From Legionellales bacterium UBA4722 (GTDB lineage Bacteria; Pseudomonadota; Gammaproteobacteria; DSM-16500): DNA of 16,237 nucleotides. The DNA lies in the NCBI GenBank assembly GCA_002404295.1, contig DHJK01000099.1, positions 1 through 16,237 on the forward strand, in the 5' to 3' direction. Below are positions 1 to 7,108 of the stretch, piece after piece. Below the pieces are notes generated by a model that ran no database searches, was not told the DNA's origin, and saw only the letters and a program-made list of their open reading frames with translations. Position numbers and translations under genes: made by a program. Within the stretch, counting starts at the first letter, position 1, and each line of letters begins with the position of its first letter.

Positions 1-630
1 GATTAATCCATTTAAAAAATTATCTAAGTATTGGGGTAATTCCTTCTCATATAAATCTAATAATCGAAGAATTTCTTTGACGGTTTTTGCTTCGTATCGC
101 AATCGAGAGTGACCCTCGCACTCATTCTCCGGTATAGGCGTAACTTGCTCCTTGTGACGTGATAAAAATAAATCAATAAATTCCAGAAAAGCGAAATTTT
201 CCCCTAAATTTAAATTCTTAATGCTGCTGCTTTCACCGCATCCGATTTCGAACATATTAAATCTATTGTGATCAAATCTGGTTATGTTGTAGGCCTCGCC
301 GATATAGATATATTCTTTGTTAGGGTTAATAGTATGCAGAATTTTGCGGGCAAATTCTTCGAATCTCTTGAATTCTTCTTGGGTTATATTTATTTTAGAC
401 TCAGGGTCTTGTGAGGAGCTAATGTCACGAGCCGTTGTTTTTGAATTATACTCAGCTCTTTTTTTATCATCAGATAAGCATTTATACGCAGTTAGTAATT
501 GTTTAAATTCTTCTTGGTTACCGCCGGGTCTGTCTCCGTGTTTTAGTTTAGCTAGCCGGAGGTATGCTGTTCTTATTTCGGCTTTTGTTGCATCGGGCTT
601 TACCCCTAAGGTTCTATAATGGGATTGCAT
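1..630 (-). CDS. J-domain (DnaJ-like) protein with HGD in place of HPD, partial
   Basis: The reading frame is open from an ATG at 630 to the left edge, giving 210 residues with the C-terminus missing. Residues 1-64 form a J domain: the start MQSHYRTLGVKPDATKAEIR matches helix I and II of DnaJ, and EEFKQLLTAYKCLSDDKKRAEY matches helix III and IV. J domains stimulate the ATPase of DnaK/Hsp70 through an invariant HPD between helices II and III. Here the sequence is KLKHGDRPGG (about residues 29-38), so the proline is glycine. The rest (65-210) is acidic and hydrophilic, and I recognise no zinc-finger or G/F region, so it is not DnaJ itself. AGGAG lies about nine bases before the ATG and supports this start. 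It is divergently transcribed from the reductase gene at 781. It could be a specialised or degenerate co-chaperone. The J-domain call is firm; the function is not known. Confidence 0.8.
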   Translation of the reverse strand, partial: MQSHYRTLGVKPDATKAEIRTAYLRLAKLKHGDRPGGNQEEFKQLLTAYKCLSDDKKRAEYNSKTTARDISSSQDPESKINITQEEFKRFEEFARKILHTINPNKEYIYIGEAYNITRFDHNRFNMFEIGCGESSSIKNLNLGENFAFLEFIDLFLSRHKEQVTPIPENECEGHSRLRYEAKTVKEILRLLDLYEKELPQYLDNFLNGLI

Positions 631-670
631 GGTGTAATACTCCTGTAGATATCTAAGTTTATTCTGTAAT

Positions 671-706
671 ACTATAAGTATAGTGTAATAATTTCTTATA
701 TTCCAA
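671..706 (-). promoter_or_regulatory. Candidate promoter and palindrome upstream of the J-domain gene
   Basis: Read on the minus strand, TTGGAA (706-701), an 18-base spacer and TATACT (682-677) resemble a sigma-70 promoter about 50 bases before the J-domain start. The -10 lies inside a perfect 14-base palindrome ACTATAAGTATAGT (671-684), a possible operator. Judged by eye only. Confidence 0.35.
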
Positions 707-780
707 AATCAGCTAATTTTAATTAGTATATGGTATTTGCTTGATTTTAATCATATTTTGCTCGGCACATCGGAATCAAT

Positions 781-1536
781 ATGCATAAAAAATTTATAAA
801 AGCTAAGGTTGTCCTGATTACAGGCGCAGGACGGCGTGTAGGTGCAGAAATTACGCGTGTATTGCATGAGCAGGGAATGAATGTCATTTTGCATTATAAT
901 TTCTCTGAAAAAGAAGCCAAAAAACTATGCACGGCACTCAATAAAAAGCGCCAGAATTCGGCAGCAATACTTGCAGCTGATTTATCAGTGCATGCCAATT
1001 TAGATCCGCTCATTCAGCAATCTGTTAAAATCTGGGGGCGATTGGATGCATTAGTGAATAATGCCTCTGTTTTTAATAAAACAGAAATAGGCGATATATC
1101 TAACGTTGAGTGGGATGATTTGCTGAATATTAACCTCAAAGCGCCTTTTTTTCTTGCTCAGGCAGCGTTTCCTCATTTGGCAAGACACCAAGGTTGTATC
1201 GTAAATATTATCGATATTCATGCCGAGCGGCCTATGCGTGATTATCCGGTATATTGTATTTCTAAGGCGGGCCTGCAAATGATGACCAAAACGTTGGCAC
1301 GTGAGTTTGGGCCGGATGTGCGAGTTAATGCGGTCTCGCCAGGGCAGGTTATATGGCCAGAAGGGGAAAATGAGCTATCTTCTGTTCTTAAACATAAAAT
1401 CATTGATCGTATCCCCATGCAAAGACAGGGTAGTCCTAACGAAATAGCTAAAGCGGTGTCGTTTTTAATAAGTGATGCGACTTACATCACAGGTCATGAT
1501 TTAGCGGTTGATGGCGGAAGATTATTGTTCGGATAA
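781..1536 (+). CDS. Pteridine-reductase-type short-chain dehydrogenase (FolM/PTR1-like)
   Basis: A 251-residue NAD(P)H-dependent Rossmann enzyme of the SDR superfamily. TGAGRRVG at 14-21 is the cofactor loop. The paired arginines are typical of NADPH-dependent pteridine reductases, which recycle dihydro- to tetrahydropterins or folates. NNAS at 93-96 and YCISK (Tyr158, Lys162) are the SDR active-site motifs. Where most SDRs have a catalytic serine, this protein has Asp145 (NIIDIHAERP), the D-Y-K arrangement of PTR1/FolM. SPGQV (186-190) and a C-terminal DGG complete the fold. The ATG at 781 lies just before the cofactor strand, and the ribosome site is weak (CGGAA). It is monocistronic, with 233 bases to the ABC operon. 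A pterin or folate reductase is likely, but SDR substrates are hard to predict and a different carbonyl substrate is possible. Confidence 0.85.
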   Translation: MHKKFIKAKVVLITGAGRRVGAEITRVLHEQGMNVILHYNFSEKEAKKLCTALNKKRQNSAAILAADLSVHANLDPLIQQSVKIWGRLDALVNNASVFNKTEIGDISNVEWDDLLNINLKAPFFLAQAAFPHLARHQGCIVNIIDIHAERPMRDYPVYCISKAGLQMMTKTLAREFGPDVRVNAVSPGQVIWPEGENELSSVLKHKIIDRIPMQRQGSPNEIAKAVSFLISDATYITGHDLAVDGGRLLFG

Positions 1537-1657
1537 TCGATTTTTTCTGTATTTTTGCGAACAAAAAGAGTATTTTTGTAAGGGTTCGGCGTGAGTTGAA
1601 CAGTTTGGGTGCCTATTTCAGCGCGTTCTTATCGTGAACGTGCCCGTGCCCGCGTGC

Positions 1658-1701
1658 GTGCCCGTCTTTTCTTACCGTAATATCTGGGAAAAGACAGGCA
1701 C
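1658..1701 (+). repeat. GC-rich hairpin in the leader of the ABC transporter operon
   Basis: GTGCCCGTCTTTTC (1658-1671) pairs with GAAAAGACAGGCAC (1688-1701) with one mismatch and a 16-base loop. Just upstream, GTGCCCGT-type units repeat between 1639 and 1665 in a strikingly GC-rich run. No T-run follows, so it is not a standard intrinsic terminator. The rest of 1537-1769 shows no gene that I can support. Confidence 0.6.
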
Positions 1702-1769
1702 GATGGGTGCAGTGACAATTGCTGAATGGTTACCAGTTGAAATGCATTAATTAAAAAAACAGGTCAACA

Positions 1770-3512
1770 ATGAATTTTTTACGCACCACATTCATGAATG
1801 GTAACAAGGTCAAAGCCTATCCCAATTATTGGGACATGATTGCTTTGCTCTTGGTGCTTGGCGTGATCACTTTATTGGCATGGGTTGCGACGCAAATGGC
1901 TGTGCCTTATGAATTAGGGCAGGCGATCCCTATTTCATTAGATCCGCACCGGTTGCCAGGTTACGCCCTGCGTACCGTTTTACGCATGTTAATCGCGCTC
2001 TGTTTTTCTTTATTATTTACGTTTACCTTCGGGACTTGGGCTGCAAAAAGTCGGCGTGCGGAGCGTATCATTATTCCTTTTATTGATATTCTGCAATCTG
2101 TTCCTATTTTAGGTTTTTTATCGATTACCGTCGTGGGCTTTATTAGTTTATTTCCCGGTAGTTTATTGGGCCCTGAATGTGCCGCTATTTTTGTTATTTT
2201 TACTTCGCAAGCCTGGAATATGGTGCTCGGATTTTATCAAACCATTCGTTCCATTCCTAGTGAGTTAAATGAAGCCGCTAAAATGTTTCATTTATCAGCC
2301 TGGCAGCGATTTTGGCGTATTGATGTTCCCTTTTCAATGCCTGGGTTGCTTTGGAATATGATGATGTCCATGTCGGCAGGTTGGTTTTTCGTTGTTGCAT
2401 CAGAAGCGATTTCAGTTTCAAATCAACAAATTTTATTACCCGGTATAGGCTCTTATATTACCTTGGCAATAGCTACGACTAATATGCACGCTATAGGTTA
2501 TGCCATTTTAACGATGTTTATCGTTATTTTAGTTTACGACCAACTTTTATTTCGTCCTTTAGTTGCGTGGGCTGAAAAATTTAAAACAGAGCAGGTCGTT
2601 GAAGAAACAAATGAAGCTCATTCCTGGGTTATTAATCTGCTGCATCGAACTCAGTTTTTACGTTATCTAGGCACACAATTAACCTACATTTTTGATCTGT
2701 TTGTTAATATAACTTTTTTGAGATCGAAGCCCGTTCATTCGCACCCTCTGCGAGCATCATCTTATGTCCGTTATATCTCTTGGCTGTGGAATAGCTTGCT
2801 GATTTGTTTAGTAGGCGGCGTGGTTGTGTTTCTGTACAACATTATTTTTCGTAGTATTCCCATTGCAACCGTAGAGCATGTTTTTCTTTTAGGATTGGCT
2901 ACTGCATTGCGCGTCTTCGTTTTAGTTATTGTCTGCTCATTGATTTGGGTGCCTGTAGGTGTGTGGATAGGGCAGCGATCCAGTGTGGCGCATATCGTGC
3001 AGCCTATCGCACAATTTCTCGCGGCATTTCCTGCGAATATACTTTATCCTTTGGTTTTTATTTTAATTGTTACTTACCATCTGAATGTCAATATTTGGGT
3101 TACCCCATTGATGATACTCGGTGCGCAATGGTACATCGTCTTTAATGTGGTAGCCGGTGCGTCAGTTATTCCTAAAGATCTTTTGCAGGTCGCAGATAAT
3201 TTAGGTTTGGGTTTTTGGCTGCGCTGGCGTCGTTTAATATTACCCAGTATTTTTCCTTATTATATTACCGGTGCAATCACAGCTGTAGGCGGTGCTTGGA
3301 ACGCTAGTATTCTAGCTGAAGTGGTGAGCTGGGGAGGCCATAAGTTGGTTGCTTATGGTCTTGGCGCGTACATTACAGAACAAACAGCTAAAGGCGATTT
3401 TCTTCATATTTCGCTGGGTATTGCGATGATGTGTTTACTCGTGTTAATTTTTAATCGTTTAGTCTGGCGGCCGTTATATGAGCTTTCTAGAGAGCGATTC
3501 ACACTTGATTGA
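1770..3512 (+). CDS. ABC transporter permease with two fused membrane domains (NitT/TauT type)
   Basis: A 580-residue inner-membrane protein made of two binding-protein-dependent permease domains (about 65-265 and 370-570), joined by a roughly 100-residue linker. Each half has about five to six hydrophobic helices. Each carries an EAA-type cytoplasmic loop that docks the ATPase: LNEAAKMFHLSAWQRFWRI to PG (166-192), and QVADNLGLGFWLRWRRLILP (473-492). The second loop has lost the EAA residues but keeps the G and the LP. Tandem permeases of this kind form a known group annotated as anion, nitrate, sulfonate or bicarbonate-like transporters, mostly without proven substrates. The ATPase gene starts nine bases after the stop, so the two are co-transcribed. 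AGGT seven bases before the ATG is a modest ribosome site. One fused chain would replace the usual permease dimer. Substrate unknown. Confidence 0.88.
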   Translation: MNFLRTTFMNGNKVKAYPNYWDMIALLLVLGVITLLAWVATQMAVPYELGQAIPISLDPHRLPGYALRTVLRMLIALCFSLLFTFTFGTWAAKSRRAERIIIPFIDILQSVPILGFLSITVVGFISLFPGSLLGPECAAIFVIFTSQAWNMVLGFYQTIRSIPSELNEAAKMFHLSAWQRFWRIDVPFSMPGLLWNMMMSMSAGWFFVVASEAISVSNQQILLPGIGSYITLAIATTNMHAIGYAILTMFIVILVYDQLLFRPLVAWAEKFKTEQVVEETNEAHSWVINLLHRTQFLRYLGTQLTYIFDLFVNITFLRSKPVHSHPLRASSYVRYISWLWNSLLICLVGGVVVFLYNIIFRSIPIATVEHVFLLGLATALRVFVLVIVCSLIWVPVGVWIGQRSSVAHIVQPIAQFLAAFPANILYPLVFILIVTYHLNVNIWVTPLMILGAQWYIVFNVVAGASVIPKDLLQVADNLGLGFWLRWRRLILPSIFPYYITGAITAVGGAWNASILAEVVSWGGHKLVAYGLGAYITEQTAKGDFLHISLGIAMMCLLVLIFNRLVWRPLYELSRERFTLD

Positions 3513-3521
3513 GGATGGTTT

Positions 3522-4841
3522 ATGCAAGATTTAGATCAGTCGACTATGCCCAATTCACCACTGATTGAAGTTGTGAATGTTCATAAAAGTTTTAAAAAAG
3601 GCGATCGCCAAGAATTATTAGTGTTGGAAGACATTAATTTTCGTATGTATGAAGGCGAAATCGTTGCTATTTTAGGTAAATCTGGTTCGGGTAAATCGAC
3701 TTTATTGCGTATTATTGCCGGATTAGTGCAGCCAAGTGCGGGCACTGTATTCTATCGTGGACAACCTGTCTTTGGTCCTGTGCGTGGTATTTCCATGGTA
3801 TTTCAAACGTTCGCGTTATTACCATGGCTTACTGTATTGCAAAACGTAGAGCTTGGATTAGAAGCATTAGGTGTTGAGCGTAATGAGCGTCGTGAACGTG
3901 CACTGAAGGCGATTGATACCATCGGTTTAGACGGTTTCGAAACGGCTTTCCCAAAAGAATTATCAGGCGGTATGCGACAACGTGTTGGTTTTGCGCGCGC
4001 CTTAGTTGTTAATCCAGATATTTTGTTAATGGATGAACCTTTTTCAGCGTTGGATGTCTTAACTGCTGATAACTTAAAAAGCGATTTACTGAATTTATGG
4101 CAAACTAAAAAAACCGGCTTGCATGGAATTTTGTTTGTCACACACAATATTGAAGAAGCCGCTTTGTTAGCAGATCGCATTATTGTATTTAATAGCAATC
4201 CTGGTTCTATTCGTGGTGAATTGAAGGTGACATTGCCGCATCCTCGCAATGACATGGATACCCGTTTTAGAAATCAGATTGATCGTGTATATACACTGAT
4301 GACAACACAGCCGTTGGCTGAAGGTGCAACAGAAGGGCATCAAGTCATTGATTTAGGTTATCGCTTACCAGAAGCTAATGTCGCTGAAATTACAGGTTTG
4401 CTGGAAACGCTGAATGCCCCAGAAAATAATGGAAAAATGGATTTGCCAGACGTGGCTGATACATTGATGTTAGATATTGATGAATTATTTCCGCTGACTG
4501 AATTATTAGAGATTTTACATTTTGCCAAAGTATCAAAGGGTGATATCACCATTACCGAAGCAGGCAAAGAATTTGTTGAAGCAACTATTTTAGATCGGAA
4601 AAAAATATTTTCACAACATTTAAAAAAATACGTGCCACTCGCCCGTTATATCTATGATCAACTTACCCGCCATCCACGCCACCGCGCGTTAGAAGAGAAT
4701 TTCATTTCATTGCTAGAAGATTATTTAACTGAAAAAGAAGCGTCTCGTATTTTGAGTACTGTCATCGAGTGGGGGCGGTATGCCGAGTTATTTGCGTATG
4801 ACTATAACGCTGGCGTGTTGAGTTTGGAAAATCCCAATTAA
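3522..4841 (+). CDS. ABC transporter ATP-binding protein with C-terminal AAA-associated domain
   Basis: A 439-residue cytoplasmic ATPase that would power the permease encoded just upstream. The nucleotide-binding domain (about 14-260) is complete: Walker A GKSGSGKST (52-60), Q-loop Gln95, signature LSGGMRQRVG (147-156), Walker B ILLMDEP (167-173), D-loop SALD (175-178) and switch His208. It is closest to the NitT/TauT/SsuB group. The C-terminal part (about 285-430) is an extra all-alpha/winged-helix-like region of the kind called AAA-associated C-terminal domain, which is found on ATPases paired with fused double permeases. That extension may sense a ligand or regulate the pump; this is inference. 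GAGG lies just before the ATG. No solute-binding protein is encoded on either side, so the source of substrate specificity is missing from this window. Confidence 0.9.
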   Translation: MQDLDQSTMPNSPLIEVVNVHKSFKKGDRQELLVLEDINFRMYEGEIVAILGKSGSGKSTLLRIIAGLVQPSAGTVFYRGQPVFGPVRGISMVFQTFALLPWLTVLQNVELGLEALGVERNERRERALKAIDTIGLDGFETAFPKELSGGMRQRVGFARALVVNPDILLMDEPFSALDVLTADNLKSDLLNLWQTKKTGLHGILFVTHNIEEAALLADRIIVFNSNPGSIRGELKVTLPHPRNDMDTRFRNQIDRVYTLMTTQPLAEGATEGHQVIDLGYRLPEANVAEITGLLETLNAPENNGKMDLPDVADTLMLDIDELFPLTELLEILHFAKVSKGDITITEAGKEFVEATILDRKKIFSQHLKKYVPLARYIYDQLTRHPRHRALEENFISLLEDYLTEKEASRILSTVIEWGRYAELFAYDYNAGVLSLENPN

Positions 4842-4900
4842 TCAATATAGTTATATTCTCGTTAATAAAATAATTTATTTACTTTTTGCTGCGAGTATTG

Positions 4901-4935
4901 CATAATTTGCAATATTCCAAATTATGGTATATACT
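4901..4935 (+). promoter_or_regulatory. Promoter and operator of the toxin-antitoxin operon
   Basis: TTGCAA (4907-4912), a 17-base spacer and TATACT (4930-4935) form a near-consensus sigma-70 promoter. Overlapping it is a perfect inverted repeat, CATAATTTG (4901-4909) and CAAATTATG (4918-4926), separated by eight bases. Its position over the -35 and spacer fits autorepression by the antitoxin encoded downstream, the usual control of such pairs. The expected transcription start, near 4942, lies inside the first codons of the toxin frame. Confidence 0.65.
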
Positions 4936-4937
4936 GA

Positions 4938-5231
4938 ATGAGCTGGACTGTTAGCTTTAAAAATAAAAAAGTAGAGAAAATAGCCATGCAGCTTGATGAG
5001 CGAACTTTGCTCTCTTTGCAGTTGCTTATTGATAATTTAAAAACAACTGGCCCGGCACCAGGACGGCATTGGCATAATTATGGTAAATTAAACGGTAAAC
5101 GACAGGAAGACAAAAGGCACTGTCACTTAATAAATGGTAACCCAACTTATGTGTGTTGTTGGGATGTATATAAAACTGAAAAATGTATCGAGGTATATTA
5201 TGTCGGCACACATGAGAACGCACCGTACTAA
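4938..5231 (+). CDS. RelE/ParE-superfamily toxin
   Basis: A 97-residue basic protein that begins MSWTVSF and ends IEVYYVGTHENAPY. With an internal W-x-NYGKL (about residues 45-51) and HCHLINGNPTYVCCW (about 61-75), this is a recognisable family of RelE-like toxins. These usually act as ribosome-dependent mRNA endonucleases and are paired with an XRE-type antitoxin. The gene comes first and overlaps the antitoxin gene by 32 bases, the toxin-first order of HigBA-like systems. The ATG at 4938 gives the full-length family N-terminus, but the predicted promoter's start site is near 4942. A shorter product from the ATG at 4986 is therefore possible. RelE membership is secure from the conserved pattern; the cleavage target is unknown. 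Confidence 0.82.
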   Translation: MSWTVSFKNKKVEKIAMQLDERTLLSLQLLIDNLKTTGPAPGRHWHNYGKLNGKRQEDKRHCHLINGNPTYVCCWDVYKTEKCIEVYYVGTHENAPY

Positions 5232-5565
5232 ATCTGAGGGTGTAGTAATTCGAGTACGTCATGCAGGCGTTGTTTATATTTTTCCAAAAAAAGTAGCAGA
5301 TCAATACCGCTTATCTCCTTCATCCGAAGCCGTTGGTACTGATAAAGTATTTGCAGAGATAAATAAAAAATATACAAAGCCTGGCGCATTGCTTCGTGGC
5401 ATTCGCGTGCGCGAAAACTTAACGCAAAGTGAGCTGGCAAAAAAAATTAAGGTTACACAGTCAGATGTCTCGCAAATGGAAAATGGTACTCGCACTATCG
5501 GGCGAATAGTTGCTAAGCGCATTGAAAAAATATTTCAGGTTAATTATCGTTCATTTTTAGAATAA
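5200..5565 (+). CDS. XRE-family antitoxin (helix-turn-helix)
   Basis: A 121-residue protein. Residues 64-118 are a Cro/C1-type helix-turn-helix (LTQSELAKKIKVTQSDVSQM, about 74-93). It is preceded by a short beta-rich region (about 14-38) and a linker with FAEINKKYTKPGALLRGIR, as in antitoxins partnered with this toxin family. It should neutralise the toxin and, with it, repress the operon through the inverted repeat at 4901-4926. I chose the ATG at 5200 because GAGGT lies six bases before it. The frame is open back to 5134, but those extra residues overlap the toxin out of frame and do not look like this family. A start at 5212 is also possible. The MATE pump gene begins 16 bases after the stop and may be co-transcribed. 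Confidence 0.85.
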   Translation: MSAHMRTHRTKSEGVVIRVRHAGVVYIFPKKVADQYRLSPSSEAVGTDKVFAEINKKYTKPGALLRGIRVRENLTQSELAKKIKVTQSDVSQMENGTRTIGRIVAKRIEKIFQVNYRSFLE

Positions 5566-5581
5566 AAATTTAAAGAATCAG

Positions 5582-6937
5582 ATGACAAAAAAAACTGAAA
5601 TTAACGCAATCATTATTATAGCACTACCTTTAATGGCAGCGTTTCTTGCCGAGCGCGGTATGCAATTTATTGATTCAGTGATGATGGGCTGGCTTGGCCC
5701 AACAGCGCTTGCAGCAGGCGCTTTAGGGACAGCTCTTTTTTTTACTATTATTATTTTCTGTATGGGTGTTTTGAGTGCCGTCGGTGTTTTTATTGTGCGA
5801 GAAAAAGGCGCCGGTACGCTGAGTAATATAAAATCCATTATGCATCATGGTTTGTATTTGGCTTTTTTCTTATCTCTTCCTTGCATGTTAGTTCTGTGGT
5901 TCACGCCTTTAATGTTATTAAGAATTGGTGAAGATCCGATTGTAGTCGCGGATACGGCATTGCTTTTACACGGGATGGTGTGGGGTCTTCCTGGATTTTT
6001 GTTATTTTTAGTCATGCGAGAATTTATCGCCGCTTTTTCATTGACGATGGTTGTGATGATTGTCTCATTGATATCAATTCCTCTCACATTTGCAGCCAAT
6101 TATGTTTTAATTTATGGAAAATACCATTTGCCTGCGCTGGGGATTGCGGGGATCGGTTATGGTGGTTCTTTGGTAATGTGGTTTATGTTTCTGTGTCTGC
6201 TGCTCTACAGTAAAAAACATATACTATTAAAAGAATATCTTGTTTTAAAGTCACTTCAATTCAATCGTAGAAAATTTAATGATATGTTACATATTGGTCT
6301 TCCAAGCGGTGCGTTATTTTTAGTAGAAGCCAGTATGTTTTTAACATCATCGATCTTGATCGGGTATTTTGGCGTTGCAGCCCTTGCTGCGCATCAAATT
6401 GCGATGCAATGCACAAATATTGCTTATGCGATACCGATTGCTTTATCTGTCGCGACAGCAATGCGCGTAGGCCATGCAGCTGGCGCAAAAGATTTTGTGA
6501 AAGCGCGGCAGACAGCAGTAATCAGTTTTAGCATTGCGTTCTTGATATCAGTAGTAGTAGTTGTCATTTTTATTTATCAATCTAATTTTCTGGTATCCCT
6601 TTTTCTGGAAAAAGGATCGCAGGACTTTAAAGAAGTTCATCGACTAGCTGTTTTATTTTTAAGTATTGCAGCTTTCTTTCTTTGTTTTGATGCCATGCAG
6701 TCTGTTGCTAATGGGGCGTTGCGAGGATTAAGAGATACGTTTGTGCCTATGCTGTTTAGTATTGGGTGTTATTGGGTATTAGGCATTGGGTCTGCTTATT
6801 ATCTCTCAATGCATACCCATTTAGGTGCTTCCGGTGTTTGGTATGGATTAGTGTTTGGGCTAGGTAGCACGGCGGTCATTCTTATGCTGAGATTTTTTAG
6901 GAAAGTAAAATTTGAAAGATTAAAGATTAGCCATTAG
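5582..6937 (+). CDS. MATE-family multidrug/cation antiporter (NorM-like)
   Basis: A 451-residue inner-membrane protein with about twelve hydrophobic helices in two repeats of six, as in MATE exporters, which expel cationic drugs in exchange for sodium or protons. Family patterns are visible in both halves: ERGMQFIDSVMMGWLGPTAL (24-43) near helix 1, and VEASMFLTSSILIGYFGVAA (248-267) in helix 7, which contains Glu249. Helix 10 has FDAMQSVANGALRGLRDT (369-386), whose Asp370 corresponds to the ion-coupling aspartate region of NorM. The length is normal for the family. It follows the antitoxin gene by 16 bases with only a weak ribosome site (AAAGAA). The palindromic repeat at 6958-7023 lies just after the stop. 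The substrate cannot be told from sequence. Confidence 0.9.
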   Translation: MTKKTEINAIIIIALPLMAAFLAERGMQFIDSVMMGWLGPTALAAGALGTALFFTIIIFCMGVLSAVGVFIVREKGAGTLSNIKSIMHHGLYLAFFLSLPCMLVLWFTPLMLLRIGEDPIVVADTALLLHGMVWGLPGFLLFLVMREFIAAFSLTMVVMIVSLISIPLTFAANYVLIYGKYHLPALGIAGIGYGGSLVMWFMFLCLLLYSKKHILLKEYLVLKSLQFNRRKFNDMLHIGLPSGALFLVEASMFLTSSILIGYFGVAALAAHQIAMQCTNIAYAIPIALSVATAMRVGHAAGAKDFVKARQTAVISFSIAFLISVVVVVIFIYQSNFLVSLFLEKGSQDFKEVHRLAVLFLSIAAFFLCFDAMQSVANGALRGLRDTFVPMLFSIGCYWVLGIGSAYYLSMHTHLGASGVWYGLVFGLGSTAVILMLRFFRKVKFERLKISH

Positions 6938-6957
6938 GGCAATCTTTACAAAGTTGC

Positions 6958-7023
6958 TTGCTTAGGACACCTCTCCCCTTGTGGGTCATAGCTGGCCCAT
7001 AAGGGGAGAGGTGTCCTAAGCAA
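6958..7023. repeat. Palindromic intergenic repeat, family A copy 1
   Basis: Arms 6958-6985 and 6996-7023 (28 bases each) are complementary except for one G-T pair, with a 10-base loop. Both arms contain the core GCTTAGGACACCTCTCCC, shared exactly with the copy at 12799-12891. It lies between the MATE gene and cydA. It could fold as a very stable RNA hairpin and limit read-through or protect the mRNA end, though no T-run follows. Confidence 0.9.
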
Positions 7024-7027
7024 TAAT

Positions 7028-7050
7028 TGGGTTAGAAATACTATAACCCA
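7028..7050. promoter_or_regulatory. Inverted repeat upstream of cydA
   Basis: TGGGTTA (7028-7034) and TAACCCA (7044-7050) are perfect 7-base arms with a 9-base spacer, about 60 bases before the cydA start. It could be an operator for an oxygen or redox regulator, but it matches no box I know. A TACAAT (7068-7073) downstream is a possible -10 without a convincing -35. Confidence 0.35.
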
Positions 7051-7108
7051 CTGAGACATTTCTAGTGTACAATTCCCCCATCAAATACGGTTTATTCTGG
7101 ACATTCCC

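Noticed and set aside
317..619. Open 100-codon frame on the plus strand
   Set aside because: It is antisense to the J-domain gene, whose domain match is clear; this frame shows no recognisable family.
1609..1680. Short arginine-rich frame ending in a TAA near 1680
   Set aside because: It needs a GTG start without a ribosome site, and its composition is explained by the GTGCCCGT repeats.
5134..5199. Longer antitoxin start at 5134
   Set aside because: The extra 22 residues lie out of frame inside the toxin gene, have no ribosome site, and do not look like the family; the ATG at 5200 has GAGGT before it.
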